Below are positions 7,948 through 15,696 of a stretch of 35,854 bases of DNA, in pieces. Source of the stretch: Lysobacterales bacterium (GTDB lineage Bacteria; Pseudomonadota; Gammaproteobacteria; Xanthomonadales; SZUA-36); assembly GCA_011524975.1 (NCBI GenBank), contig WTJD01000180.1:1-35854 (forward strand), given 5' to 3'. Position 1 is the stretch's first letter. Every line of letters begins with the position of its first letter. A model generated the notes under the pieces. The model was not told the DNA's origin, did not search any database, and saw only the letters and a list, made by a program, of their open reading frames with translations. The translations under genes were made by a program, and so were the position numbers.

Positions 7948-8712
7948 TCAGGCCCAGCTCCAGCCGCCGCCGGATTTCCAGCCGCGGCGGAACTCGAGCG
8001 AATAGTTAAACCGGTCACCCGGGTGCTGGGAGACAGACACTTCAAAAACCCGTCCGCCGCTCCAGTAACGTCGGACCAGTTCCAGGGTGGGCGTGCCGGT
8101 ATCCGCTTCCAGCGTGTCCGCCACGTCCTCTGACACGATACCGGCTGAAATACTCATCTCCACGCGGTCGACATCCAGCTGAAACATTTGCGCGATCAGT
8201 TCGTAGACCGGCAGCGTGGAGGTGGGGATGACTTCGCCAACCCCGGCGAACTCCGGCAGCACGTATATGTCCACCAGGCACAGCGGCAGACGCTTGTCCA
8301 GCAGCTTTCTCACTGCCGTGATGCGGTGCCAATGACTACCGGTGGCGCAGCCCAACTGTCGCGCCAGCCGCCGGTTCAGGCGCACTTCGGTCTGGCTGAT
8401 GATGTGCAGGCGGCTCTCGCGCGGGTATTTCATCAGCTCGTTGGGCTGCCGCACTGCCTGCACGTATGAGGGCCCCACATCGCGGGCCTGCACGACCGTT
8501 CCCACGCCCCGCTGGCGCCGGATCAGCCCCAGGTCTTCCAGCACCCTGAGCGCCTCCCGCACCGTGTGGCGGCTCACGTCGAAACGTTGGGTCAGTTCGA
8601 TTTCGCCTGGCAGCTTGTCGCCTACGCCAAGACGGCCCGAGTGAATGTCCGCCATCAGTTTTTCTGCGAGTTCCCGGTACCGCGGGGTCGTATTGCCGCT
8701 TGTTGCTTCCAT
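7948..8712 (-). CDS. GntR/HutC-type transcriptional regulator (UTRA domain)
   Basis: A 254-residue regulator. The N-terminal winged helix-turn-helix covers about residues 9-78 (GDKLPGEIELTQRFDVSRHT, then EALRVLEDLGLIRRQRGVGT). A UTRA ligand-binding domain covers about 95-240. The frame is open upstream to 9138, but that extension is antisense to the MaoC gene; the ATG at 8712 begins the DNA-binding domain. It is the first gene of the leftward lyase-PrpD-HpaB operon and diverges from the MaoC gene. The palindrome at 8761-8774 lies in its own promoter and recurs at two other promoters, so it probably autoregulates and controls the left-half genes, most likely as a repressor released by a pathway metabolite. 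Confidence 0.9.
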   Translation of the reverse strand: MEATSGNTTPRYRELAEKLMADIHSGRLGVGDKLPGEIELTQRFDVSRHTVREALRVLEDLGLIRRQRGVGTVVQARDVGPSYVQAVRQPNELMKYPRESRLHIISQTEVRLNRRLARQLGCATGSHWHRITAVRKLLDKRLPLCLVDIYVLPEFAGVGEVIPTSTLPVYELIAQMFQLDVDRVEMSISAGIVSEDVADTLEADTGTPTLELVRRYWSGGRVFEVSVSQHPGDRFNYSLEFRRGWKSGGGWSWA

Positions 8713-8760
8713 GGTATTGCGTATTGATCGCGTTGCCTGCTTGGGCCGTAAAAGATACCA

Positions 8761-8774
8761 TTTGTACGGACAAA
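8761..8774. promoter_or_regulatory. Palindromic operator, probable GntR site 3 (autoregulatory)
   Basis: TTTGTACGGACAAA is a 14-bp inverted repeat with one mismatched pair, in the region between the GntR gene and the MaoC gene. Read leftward it falls in the 17-bp spacer between TTGGGC and TATCTT, a weak sigma-70 promoter for the GntR operon. It shares the TGT-CGGACA core with the sites at 1493 and 3130. Confidence 0.6.
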
Positions 8775-8805
8775 GCCCAAGAACCAAATCAACCGGGAGA
8801 TCGCC

Positions 8806-9339
8806 ATGAGCGCACGTTCTGACCAGGAAATCGCCCCGCAGCGTTTCCGGCCCGCCAGCGGCCGCTACTATGAGGAATTCACCGTCGGGGACATCTACGA
8901 GCATCAGCCCGGCCGCACGATCAGCGAGGCGGACAATACGTGGTTTACGCTGCTGACCATGAATCAGCATCCCCTGCACTTCGACGTCGAGTATGCTCGT
9001 GGAACCGAATTTGGGCGCCCGCTGGTCGCTTCTCCGCTCACACTGGCGATCCTGGTCGGGTTGAGCGTGTCGGATGTGAGCCAGAAAGCGATCGCAAACC
9101 TGGGATGGAAAGAGATCGCCTTGACGGCCCCGGTCCACCCCGGGGACACCTTGTACGCGATCTCCGAAGTCATTGGCATGAGAGAGTCACGTTCACGCCC
9201 GGAGGCCGGGATTGTTACCGTGAAGACCCACGGCAAGAATCAACATGGCACGGTGGTCTGCGTTTTTGAGCGCAGTATGCTGATACCGAAACGCCCCGGC
9301 CAGACAATGGACGAGGCAGCCGCTGAACATGAGGAATGA
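8806..9339 (+). CDS. MaoC-family (hotdog) acyl-CoA hydratase/dehydratase
   Basis: A 177-residue single-hotdog protein. The hydratase motif appears at about residues 43-60 (DNTWFTLLTMNQHPLHFD), with Asn53 and His55 near the expected catalytic Asp/His positions, followed by a second element near VHPGDTL. Hotdog hydratases of this type add water to enoyl-CoA esters; relatives include itaconyl-CoA and mesaconyl-CoA hydratases. GGGAG precedes the ATG by 6 nt. The gene is divergent from the GntR-lyase operon and is followed by the acyl-CoA dehydrogenase with almost no gap. That order (dehydrogenase, hydratase, CitE lyase) would oxidise, hydrate and cleave an acyl-CoA. Specific substrate unknown. 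Confidence 0.87.
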   Translation: MSARSDQEIAPQRFRPASGRYYEEFTVGDIYEHQPGRTISEADNTWFTLLTMNQHPLHFDVEYARGTEFGRPLVASPLTLAILVGLSVSDVSQKAIANLGWKEIALTAPVHPGDTLYAISEVIGMRESRSRPEAGIVTVKTHGKNQHGTVVCVFERSMLIPKRPGQTMDEAAAEHEE

Positions 9340-9343
9340 CCAT

Positions 9344-10513
9344 ATGGATGAGGGGACCATGAGCCGGCGAGAACAGGACGAACTGGAGGAGCAGATCCTC
9401 GATGCCGTCGATCGCTGGGTTGAACGAGAGGTGCGGCCCATCGCCCGGGAGTACGACCAGGCCGACCGATACCCTGACGCCCTGGTGGAGCAGATGAAGG
9501 AACTGGGCCTGTTCGGCGCCACCATCCACCCGCGCTACGGCGGACTGGGTCTCAGGGCGACAACCTATGCCAAGCTGGTCGCCCGGATTTGTGAGGTCTG
9601 GATGGCGCCGACCGGGATCTTCAACTCCCACCTGATCATGGCGCATTGCGTCGAGCGCGCAGGCACCGAGGAGCAGCGGGCGCATTACCTGCCGCGATTC
9701 GCCAGCGGTGAGCTGCGCGGTGGCATCGGCCTGACCGAGCCGAACGCGGGCACCGACCTGCAGCGCATTCGCACAACGGCCCGGCGTGATGGTGATCACT
9801 ACGTGATCAATGGCAGCAAGACCTGGATCACCAATGGCATTTACGGCCAGTGCCTGGCCGTCCTGGTCAAAACCGACCCGGACTGCGACCCGCCGCACAA
9901 AGGCATGAGCATGTTCTTGTGTGAAAAAGGTGACGGCTTCACGGTGGGTAAGAAACTGCACAAGCTGGGCTATCGCGCCATCGACAGCGCGGAGCTCGTG
10001 ATCGACGATTTTCGCGTTCACGAGCGGCAGCTCATCGGCGGGGTGGAAGGCCAGGGATTTCAACAGGCCGCGGGCGGGCTGGAACTCGGCCGCATCAACG
10101 TTGCCGCCAGGGGCGCGGGCATGGCGCGCGGCGCCCTGGCGCTGGCGCTGGACTACGCGCAGCAGCGTGAGACCTTCGGCAAGCCGATCGCGCACCATCA
10201 GGCCATACAGCTGAAGCTGGCGGACATGTCCACCCGCGCAGAAGCCGCCAGGTTGTTGGTTCAAGACGCCGCCGAGCGGTTCGACAACGGCAAGCGCTGC
10301 GACCTGGAGGCCGGCCGGGCAAAACTGTTCGCTTCGGAGGCCGCCCTCCACAACGCCACCGAGGCGATGCGCGTGTTTGGCGGTTACAGCTACTCCACGG
10401 ACTACGAAATAGAGCGGTTCTTCCGGGATGCGCCCTTGATGTGCATTGGCGAGGGCACCAACGAGATTCAGCGCATCATCATTGCTCGCCAGCTGCTCGA
10501 GCGGGGCATGTAG
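9344..10513 (+). CDS. Acyl-CoA dehydrogenase
   Basis: A 389-residue FAD-dependent acyl-CoA dehydrogenase. It has the N-terminal helical domain, the central beta domain (GLTEPNAGTDLQ, KTWITNG) and the C-terminal helical domain. The catalytic base is Glu370 in CIGEGTNEIQR, and the usual RETFGKPIAHHQAIQ and FGGYSYSTDYEIERFFRDA segments are present. It desaturates an acyl-CoA, passing electrons to ETF. The ATG at 9344 has GAGG 9 nt upstream; ATGs at 9329 and 9359 are alternatives. It follows the MaoC gene directly and the two should be co-expressed. Subfamily features resemble glutaryl-CoA/short-chain types, but I cannot assign chain length. Its stop lies 6 bp from that of the converging cysteine hydrolase. 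Confidence 0.92.
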   Translation: MDEGTMSRREQDELEEQILDAVDRWVEREVRPIAREYDQADRYPDALVEQMKELGLFGATIHPRYGGLGLRATTYAKLVARICEVWMAPTGIFNSHLIMAHCVERAGTEEQRAHYLPRFASGELRGGIGLTEPNAGTDLQRIRTTARRDGDHYVINGSKTWITNGIYGQCLAVLVKTDPDCDPPHKGMSMFLCEKGDGFTVGKKLHKLGYRAIDSAELVIDDFRVHERQLIGGVEGQGFQQAAGGLELGRINVAARGAGMARGALALALDYAQQRETFGKPIAHHQAIQLKLADMSTRAEAARLLVQDAAERFDNGKRCDLEAGRAKLFASEAALHNATEAMRVFGGYSYSTDYEIERFFRDAPLMCIGEGTNEIQRIIIARQLLERGM

Positions 10514-10519
10514 ACCCGA

Positions 10520-11122
10520 TCACGCCGACCTGGAATCGAGCGTATCGAGCAGCGTCCGGAGCGCCAGCACATCGCCGTACTTGGCATGGATATCGAACAG
10601 GTTGGCCTCGTGGGCGTCGGCATTTCGGTCCCCCACCGCCTCACGGGGCACAAAAACCGGGTAATCGTATTGCAGGCCATCGACCGCAGTGGCCCGAACG
10701 CAGCCGCTGGTGGTGAGCCCCGTGATGACGAGCGAGTCGACCTTCAGGGCGCTGAGACGCTCGGCAAGGTCGGTAGCGAAGAAGCTGCTGGCCCAGCATT
10801 TCTCAATCAGGGGTTCATTTTCCCGCCGCTTTAAGCGCTCATCCACTTCGACCCAGGGGGAACCGGGCCGCAGCACTTCCAACGCGGGAAGCCGCCGCCT
10901 GAACACACGCGCCTGGCCGGCATCCCGGTAGACCACGGTGGTGAAGAAGACAGACAGCTCAAGCCGTCGAAACCGCGCCAGCAAGCGTTGGTTGGCCTTT
11001 ACAACCGAATCGGCATCCGACCCCAGCGGGCAACGCGGATCGGTGAATCCGTTAATGATGTCGACAAGCACCAGCGCCGGACGCTCACCCAGTTCGAGTT
11101 GCTTACGCTCCAGGTCAGACAT
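10520..11122 (-). CDS. Isochorismatase-family cysteine hydrolase
   Basis: A 200-residue amidohydrolase-type protein with the complete triad: Asp21 (VLVDIINGF), Lys108 (IEKCWASSFF) and Cys141 (GLTTSGCVRA). The sequence tracks the gene at 816-1445 closely along its length, so one arose by duplication or both share a recent ancestor; they may act on related amides. It is the last gene of a five-gene leftward operon, 10 nt after the HMG-CoA-lyase-like gene. A cysteine hydrolase at the end of a CoA-transferase/lyase operon suggests that substrate deamidation or carbamoyl removal belongs to the same pathway. Substrate unknown. Confidence 0.88.
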   Translation of the reverse strand: MSDLERKQLELGERPALVLVDIINGFTDPRCPLGSDADSVVKANQRLLARFRRLELSVFFTTVVYRDAGQARVFRRRLPALEVLRPGSPWVEVDERLKRRENEPLIEKCWASSFFATDLAERLSALKVDSLVITGLTTSGCVRATAVDGLQYDYPVFVPREAVGDRNADAHEANLFDIHAKYGDVLALRTLLDTLDSRSA

Positions 11123-11132
11123 CTCAACCGGC

Positions 11133-12041
11133 TCAGGCAGCGACTTCCAGGTTACGCTCCAGCCAGGCCCGGGCGCGACCGCCAGGCGCGTTGCCGGTGA
11201 GTTCCTCGGCGACCCTGGCTGCCACCTGCAGCTTGCGCGCGTCGATGCCCGTATCGAACCCCGCCTGGCTGAGCATCATGTTGACGTCCTCCGTGGCGAC
11301 GTTGCCCGACGCTCCGGGCGCAAAGGGACAACCACCCAGCCGGCCGATCGAGGCGTCAAATTTCCTGATGCCGGCCTCCACCGCCGCAAAAACGTTGGCC
11401 ACGCCCATGGCGCGCGTGTCATGAAAATGGCAGGAGAGGCGCTCCGCGCCGTGCGCGTCCACGAGGGCGCCCATCAGGCGGCGGACCTGGACCGGATTGG
11501 CCGCGCCGATCGTATCCGCCACGCACACTTCATCCGAACCGAGATCGGCGAACCGGGCCACCATGTCAGCCACGAGGCCGGGGTCGGCCGGCCCGTCGAA
11601 TGGGCACTCGAAAGCAACCGATACGGTGCTGGTAACGCGAACGCCTTCTTGACGGGCGCGCTCCACGATGGCTGCACCCGCCGCGTCGGCTTCCGCGCGG
11701 CTCATGCGCACATTGGCCTGCGCCATGCCCTCACTCGCATACAAGACCATGCACACGCTGCGCGCCCCCGCCGCCGTGGCCAATTCGTATCCTTTCATGT
11801 TGGGAATCAGCGCGGTGAAGGTGACATCATCGCGATCAGGCAGGGCAGCGAACAGCTCAGCCGCGCCCGCCATCGCAGGCACTGCTTTGGGCGAGACAAA
11901 CGCGCCTGCCTCGATATGTTTCAGCCCCGCGTCCAGCAAGGATTCAATCAACCCCAGCCGTTGCGCCGGTTGCAGGATTCGCGGTTGATTTTGCAGGCCA
12001 TCCCGTGGCCCAACGTCGTTGATAAAGACTCGCTCACTCAT
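11133..12041 (-). CDS. Hydroxymethylglutaryl-CoA lyase-like enzyme
   Basis: A 302-residue TIM-barrel of the HMGL/DRE-metallolyase family. Key landmarks: NDVGPRDGLQN at 8-18 with Arg13 and Asp14, His205 and His207 (CHFHDTRAMG) as metal ligands, and the signature GGCPFAPGASGNVATEDV with catalytic Cys238. Full length for the family. It cleaves 3-hydroxy-3-methylglutaryl-CoA or a related 3-hydroxyacyl-CoA to acetyl-CoA plus a keto acid. Its start overlaps the CoA-transferase stop by one base (TGATG). Pairing of CaiB and HMGL genes is common where a branched dicarboxylic acid is activated and cleaved. With the CitE lyase this window has two CoA-ester lyases, so either two substrates or two cleavage steps exist. 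Confidence 0.9.
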   Translation of the reverse strand: MSERVFINDVGPRDGLQNQPRILQPAQRLGLIESLLDAGLKHIEAGAFVSPKAVPAMAGAAELFAALPDRDDVTFTALIPNMKGYELATAAGARSVCMVLYASEGMAQANVRMSRAEADAAGAAIVERARQEGVRVTSTVSVAFECPFDGPADPGLVADMVARFADLGSDEVCVADTIGAANPVQVRRLMGALVDAHGAERLSCHFHDTRAMGVANVFAAVEAGIRKFDASIGRLGGCPFAPGASGNVATEDVNMMLSQAGFDTGIDARKLQVAARVAEELTGNAPGGRARAWLERNLEVAA

Positions 12042-13240
12042 CAGGCTATAGCTCCGACTGATTTTAGTTGCTCGATCCTGTCGCCATCATACTTCAACAC
12101 CTCACGCAGGATTTCATCGGTGTGCTGCCCGAGCCATGGCGCCGCCGAGTAGCAGGCTTCACTGCTGCGTGACAGATGCACAGGATTACCCGGGCCCCGG
12201 GTCTGGCTGCCGTCCGGATGCGACAGGTCGACGATCATTCCGCGGTGCAGGATTTGCTCGTCACTGAGCGCCTCGCTGAATCGGTTGACGGCGGCGCATG
12301 GCACCCTGGCCTCGGTCAGTTGCCGCACCCAGTGGGTTGTCCCGCGTGTTTGCAGCACCTCATTGAGCCGTCGATTGATCATCTCCCGGTCTTCCCACCG
12401 GCCGGGCTGACGGTCGTACTTCTCATCGTCAAATTCCGGTATCTCGACCACGGTTTTGAGCGCGGGCCAGAAAGTGTCTGCCACCACCGCGATGACGATG
12501 AACCCATCGGCCGTGTGGAAGGTGTTGTAGGGCACGTGCACGAAGTGCGAATTGCCGATGGGCTCCGGGTTGAGCCCGGATAAAAAGTACATGGTGGCCA
12601 TGTAGTTCAGCATCGACACCTGGCAGTCGAGCATGCTGATGTCCACGTGCTGGCCGCGGCCGCTGTTGGCGCGTTCCAGCAGCGCGGACTGGATGCCGAT
12701 GGCGGCGAACATACCGCCGCCGAGATCGCCGATAGGAATGCCCGCCCGAACCGGGTGATCGGCGTCAAAGCCGGTAATGGACATGCCACCACCCAGAGCC
12801 TGCGCGATCTGATCATACGCGGGGCGGGTGCTGCCCGGGCCGTCAGAGCCGAAGCCGGTGACACTGCAGGTGACAATACCCGGATTCACCTCGGCCAGCC
12901 GGTCGTAATCGATCATCAGCCGCCGGGTCACGCCGGCCGCGAAATTATCAATGACGACATCCGAGTGACGGACGAGATCGTAAAAAACAGACCGCCCATG
13001 CTCGGACTTCAAATCCACCGCGACACTTTTCTTGTTGCGGTTCAGGGTGATGAAGTAGGCGCCCATCCCGCCGATGGAATGATCAGGGTCCTGCGCCAGC
13101 AACTTTCGCGTTCCCTCACCCTTCAGCGGCTCGACCTTGATGGTCTCGGCCCCGAGGTCGGCCAGGATCATCGCGCCGAACGGGCCGGACAACATGTGCG
13201 TGAGATCCAGAATTCGAACGCCATGAAGGGGCTTGTTCAT
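12041..13240 (-). CDS. CaiB/BaiF family (class III) CoA-transferase
   Basis: A 399-residue family III CoA-transferase. The catalytic Asp is Asp172 in PIGDLGGGMFAAIG, and the usual GVRILDLTHMLSGPFGAMILADLGA start, NRNKKSVAVDLKS and GRGQHVDISMLD segments are present. It moves CoA between a donor such as succinyl-CoA or acetyl-CoA and a carboxylic acid, activating the acid for the neighbouring dehydrogenase, hydratase and lyases. It is the third gene of the operon, 10 nt after the unknown protein and overlapping the HMGL gene. No acyl-CoA synthetase is seen in the window, so this is the only candidate CoA-activating enzyme here. The acid is unknown; a dicarboxylate would be typical next to HMGL. 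Confidence 0.92.
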   Translation of the reverse strand: MNKPLHGVRILDLTHMLSGPFGAMILADLGAETIKVEPLKGEGTRKLLAQDPDHSIGGMGAYFITLNRNKKSVAVDLKSEHGRSVFYDLVRHSDVVIDNFAAGVTRRLMIDYDRLAEVNPGIVTCSVTGFGSDGPGSTRPAYDQIAQALGGGMSITGFDADHPVRAGIPIGDLGGGMFAAIGIQSALLERANSGRGQHVDISMLDCQVSMLNYMATMYFLSGLNPEPIGNSHFVHVPYNTFHTADGFIVIAVVADTFWPALKTVVEIPEFDDEKYDRQPGRWEDREMINRRLNEVLQTRGTTHWVRQLTEARVPCAAVNRFSEALSDEQILHRGMIVDLSHPDGSQTRGPGNPVHLSRSSEACYSAAPWLGQHTDEILREVLKYDGDRIEQLKSVGAIA

Positions 13241-13250
13241 CGCCGCGCGC

Positions 13251-13970
13251 TCAGTATTGTTCGAGTTCGGTCAATTCGTAGTGGGTCTGCATGTAGCCAC
13301 CGGCGCCTGCCCGCAGCAGGATGTAATCATCATCGGCCGTACACCAGACGTCGTAGGGCGGATGCTCCTCCGGCAGATTGCCGGCCGTGTCGGTCACCTG
13401 GAAGTGGCGCGCGCGATAGTTGCCCGCAGCGACCGTCACATCCTCCTCGCCCACGTACACCAGCGCGAAGCCGGTTCGGAACAACTGCGGGCCGGTCGCG
13501 CCGCGATGATCGGGCGAGGTGAGATAGAGGTCATTGAAAAACATTTTCCCCGGACCGCGGGACAGGTCGTACAGCTTCATCAGCAGCGCGTCGCCGACAA
13601 TGGGGTGCGACTGCAGCCAGCGGACCCGGCCGGGCGTGTCCACCCTTTGGCGGATACGGCCATCCCCCTGATTGAAGCTCTCGCATTCAGCGTAACCATC
13701 GCAAAAACGCATCCAGCCACTGCCCTCGAAGCGGTCACCGACCGTCAGACGAACGCTGCAGTCGAGCGGGCTGGCATCCTGGCTCCGCATGGCCATCACC
13801 ACGTCCCTGATCACGTTGGGCTCGTCGTCGATCTCGCAGTGCGCGTGCAGCACATCGACGTCGTCGGCCTGGTGGGTCAGCGTGAAGTACTCACGGCCAC
13901 GCTCCTGATCCATGCGGTCAGGCTTTTTGCTGGTGTAGCGGATGACGCCGCGCGATGTTCGATGGGTCAT
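13251..13970 (-). CDS. Protein of unknown function, predicted beta-rich
   Basis: A 239-residue protein I do not recognise. It has no signal peptide or membrane segment. The C-terminal part alternates short strands and includes EEDVTVAAGNYRARHFQV followed by a W-C-T-A-D-DDYILLR segment. That resembles the strand pattern of DUF3108-type beta-barrel proteins, where an AG(T/N)F-like turn is followed by a W..(P/A)D element, but the match is weak. GAGG lies 5 nt before the ATG. It sits between the membrane-protein gene and the CoA-transferase in the operon, with gaps of 7 and 10 nt, so it is almost certainly expressed with them. A binding, lipocalin-like or enzyme role is possible; I cannot choose. 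Confidence 0.75.
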   Translation of the reverse strand: MTHRTSRGVIRYTSKKPDRMDQERGREYFTLTHQADDVDVLHAHCEIDDEPNVIRDVVMAMRSQDASPLDCSVRLTVGDRFEGSGWMRFCDGYAECESFNQGDGRIRQRVDTPGRVRWLQSHPIVGDALLMKLYDLSRGPGKMFFNDLYLTSPDHRGATGPQLFRTGFALVYVGEEDVTVAAGNYRARHFQVTDTAGNLPEEHPPYDVWCTADDDYILLRAGAGGYMQTHYELTELEQY

Positions 13971-13977
13971 GGGTACC

Positions 13978-14661
13978 TCAGAAGGGCTTCACTGCCCCGA
14001 GAAAGCCAACGCTGGCGATGCCCACCCAGTAAACGTAAGCCAACCCGCGGCCCACGCGAATGGATCGCTCCAGGGTCTCTTCCGCTTCTGAATTATCGGG
14101 CTCCCTGGCCAGGACACGGAACAGCATGGTCCACTCACGCATGATGAACCTCAGCTTCAGGCCGATCATCAACATGAAGCTGAACAACAGCACTTTGAGC
14201 GGGAACCATTTTTGCATCGGGCCGGCGCCAAACGGGCCGTAACCCAGCAGTGAAGCGATCGCGGCCACCAGGATCAGCGGTATGAACAGGAACCGGATCC
14301 ACTCATCGATGCGCGTCAGCAGGATACCGGTATCGGTCTCGCGCTTGAAAAATGCCGCCCAGGCGAGACCGATCCACAGGGCGAAGAAGATCCAGCACGC
14401 CGCCACCCACGCGCCGCCCAGGGGCTGCACGCCCCAGAAGGTTCCCATGTGGAATCCCAGGGGGAACAGCAGCAGAATGCCCGTGCGCGCGAGAATGTCG
14501 ATTTTGTAGGCCGTGTTCATGTGCCGTTTGCGCTCGTCCATCGGCAGCTTTCGGTTAATCACGTAATAGGACGTCTGAAAGACGCCCCACTCGCCACCCA
14601 GCCAGTAAACCATGGCCAGGATGTGAAGCCACTTCAACACCGCCAACTCGGTAATGATCAT
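13978..14661 (-). CDS. Small multi-pass membrane protein, CopD/DUF2269-like
   Basis: A 227-residue protein with about five to six membrane segments (near residues 8-25, 55-75, 85-105, 122-142, 150-172 and 205-225). The first segment contains LKWLHILAMVYWLGGEWG, a His followed by a W/Y-rich helix as seen in CopD-like and DUF2269-like proteins, where the His may bind heme or copper. It starts the five-gene leftward operon. Nothing in the sequence names its substrate. In this context it might be a membrane electron-transfer or transport partner of the catabolic enzymes, but this is speculation. Its ATG is preceded by a modest GAGA element. Confidence 0.75.
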   Translation of the reverse strand: MIITELAVLKWLHILAMVYWLGGEWGVFQTSYYVINRKLPMDERKRHMNTAYKIDILARTGILLLFPLGFHMGTFWGVQPLGGAWVAACWIFFALWIGLAWAAFFKRETDTGILLTRIDEWIRFLFIPLILVAAIASLLGYGPFGAGPMQKWFPLKVLLFSFMLMIGLKLRFIMREWTMLFRVLAREPDNSEAEETLERSIRVGRGLAYVYWVGIASVGFLGAVKPF

Positions 14662-14902
14662 TCTCGGGTTCCCGCGTTCATTGTTCCGTCAGACTGCCAT
14701 CGACAGGTAGCAGGTATAGCACGTTGAATGGACCGCTCGCGGTCGACTTCAGGCCTGCCCGGCAATTGCTCTAATGTTATACTGTTAGCTCATTTGGGCG
14801 CAATCGTTCGTCACGACTCCCGCAACTCCGATAACCGCGCCGTTGCTTGATATGCCCTAATTTGTTATATCATTATGACAAAACAAACCACGGAAGCGTG
14901 TT
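14662..14902. promoter_or_regulatory. Divergent promoter region of the CoA-transferase operon and second GntR gene
   Basis: This 241-bp stretch, the longest noncoding gap, separates the leftward operon from the second GntR gene. It holds a 14-bp inverted repeat, GACCGC-TC-GCGGTC (14731-14744), of unknown function. An extended -10 element TGTTATACT (14775-14783) points rightward. A TTGATA (14847-14852) also lies 15 bp before TATCAT (14868-14873). No clear copy of the TGTCCGGACA operator is present, so control of the leftward operon by the first GntR protein is not shown. Confidence 0.55.
14861..14884. promoter_or_regulatory. TATCATTAT motif site upstream of the second GntR gene
   Basis: The A/T-rich segment runs from TTTGT through TATCATTAT (14868-14876) to GACAAAAC, ending 18 bp before the GntR start codon. 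The 11-mer ATATCATTATG (14867-14877) recurs exactly at 28883-28893, and its inverted form, with one change, lies at 34101-34111. The flanking TTTGT and ACAAA form an outer inverted repeat. Likely autoregulatory operator; the TATCAT part could instead be a -10 box. Confidence 0.5.
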
Positions 14903-15682
14903 ATGGTGCCTTTGAAATCCATTTTCAGCGAAAAACAACGTCAACAACTGGTCAAAGACGCACCAACGCCGTTGTATTTCCAACTCTACACGCTGCTCAA
15001 ATCGTGCATTGTTGACGGCACTTTTCAACGAGGCATGCGGCTGCCCACCGAGAAAGAGCTATCAGACGAATTTGGCATCTCCCGCATCACCGCCAAGCGG
15101 GCGTTGGATGAACTCGCCGGCGACAACCTGGTAGAGCGGCGGCGAGGCAAAGGCACGCATGTCATTTACCGCTATCGGCCGCAGCCGGTGCAGGCCCCGC
15201 TGGTCGCCATGCTGCAGGAAATCGAGTCCATGGCGCTCAACTCCAAGGCCATCGTGCTCGACTGCGATTTACTCCAGCCACCCCAGAGCCTGCGTGATGA
15301 ATTCGAACTGGGTCCGGGAGAAACCGCGCTCTACCTCGCCCGGGTGCGCGAGCGGAACGGCCTGTCATTCGGGCACTATTCCAGTTGGACGCTGGGTGTG
15401 GAAAAGCCGGAAAACCCCGAGATTTTCCGGGAAACACCGCGTCTGCGTTACTTCCGCGATAATGGCCTGGAAATCACCCATGTGAAGCAAACCCTCAGCG
15501 CAGTGCCGGCCAGCGCAGAGGTGGCGCGCGTCCTTGACCTGGACCCCGGTTCTCCCCTGCTAAGCCTGACGCGTCGCTCCTACAACGTGGTCGACGGCGA
15601 GGAGCGCCTGATGGATTTCCTGGTCTGCCTCTACCACCCGGGCCGGTTCCAGTACCGCATGGACCTGACCATCGACGATTGA
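14903..15682 (+). CDS. GntR/HutC-type transcriptional regulator (UTRA domain)
   Basis: A 259-residue regulator with a winged helix-turn-helix at about residues 22-88 (TPLYFQLYTLLKSCIVDGTF, LPTEKELSDEFGISRITAKRALDEL, RRRGKGTHV) and a UTRA domain at about 100-250. The GGAAG at 14892-14896 lies 6 nt before the ATG. It is only distantly like the other GntR protein at 7948-8712; the recognition helices differ (SRHTVREAL versus SRITAKRAL), so different operators are expected. That fits the two distinct motif sets in this window. It is transcribed alone and converges on the nitrilase-like gene with 14 bp between stops. I infer control of right-half genes carrying TATCATTAT motifs. Effector unknown. 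Confidence 0.9.
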   Translation: MVPLKSIFSEKQRQQLVKDAPTPLYFQLYTLLKSCIVDGTFQRGMRLPTEKELSDEFGISRITAKRALDELAGDNLVERRRGKGTHVIYRYRPQPVQAPLVAMLQEIESMALNSKAIVLDCDLLQPPQSLRDEFELGPGETALYLARVRERNGLSFGHYSSWTLGVEKPENPEIFRETPRLRYFRDNGLEITHVKQTLSAVPASAEVARVLDLDPGSPLLSLTRRSYNVVDGEERLMDFLVCLYHPGRFQYRMDLTIDD

Positions 15683-15696
15683 CCCGACAGGGTCCT

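Noticed and set aside
8713-9138. N-terminal extension of the GntR gene at 7948-8712
   Set aside because: It runs antisense through the MaoC gene and does not resemble a GntR N-terminus.
9215-10351. 378-codon open frame on the - strand opposite the acyl-CoA dehydrogenase
   Set aside because: Shadow of a well-defined gene; no domain seen.
10938-12152. 404-codon open frame on the + strand opposite the HMGL and cysteine hydrolase genes
   Set aside because: Crosses two genes with complete active sites on the other strand; no domain seen.
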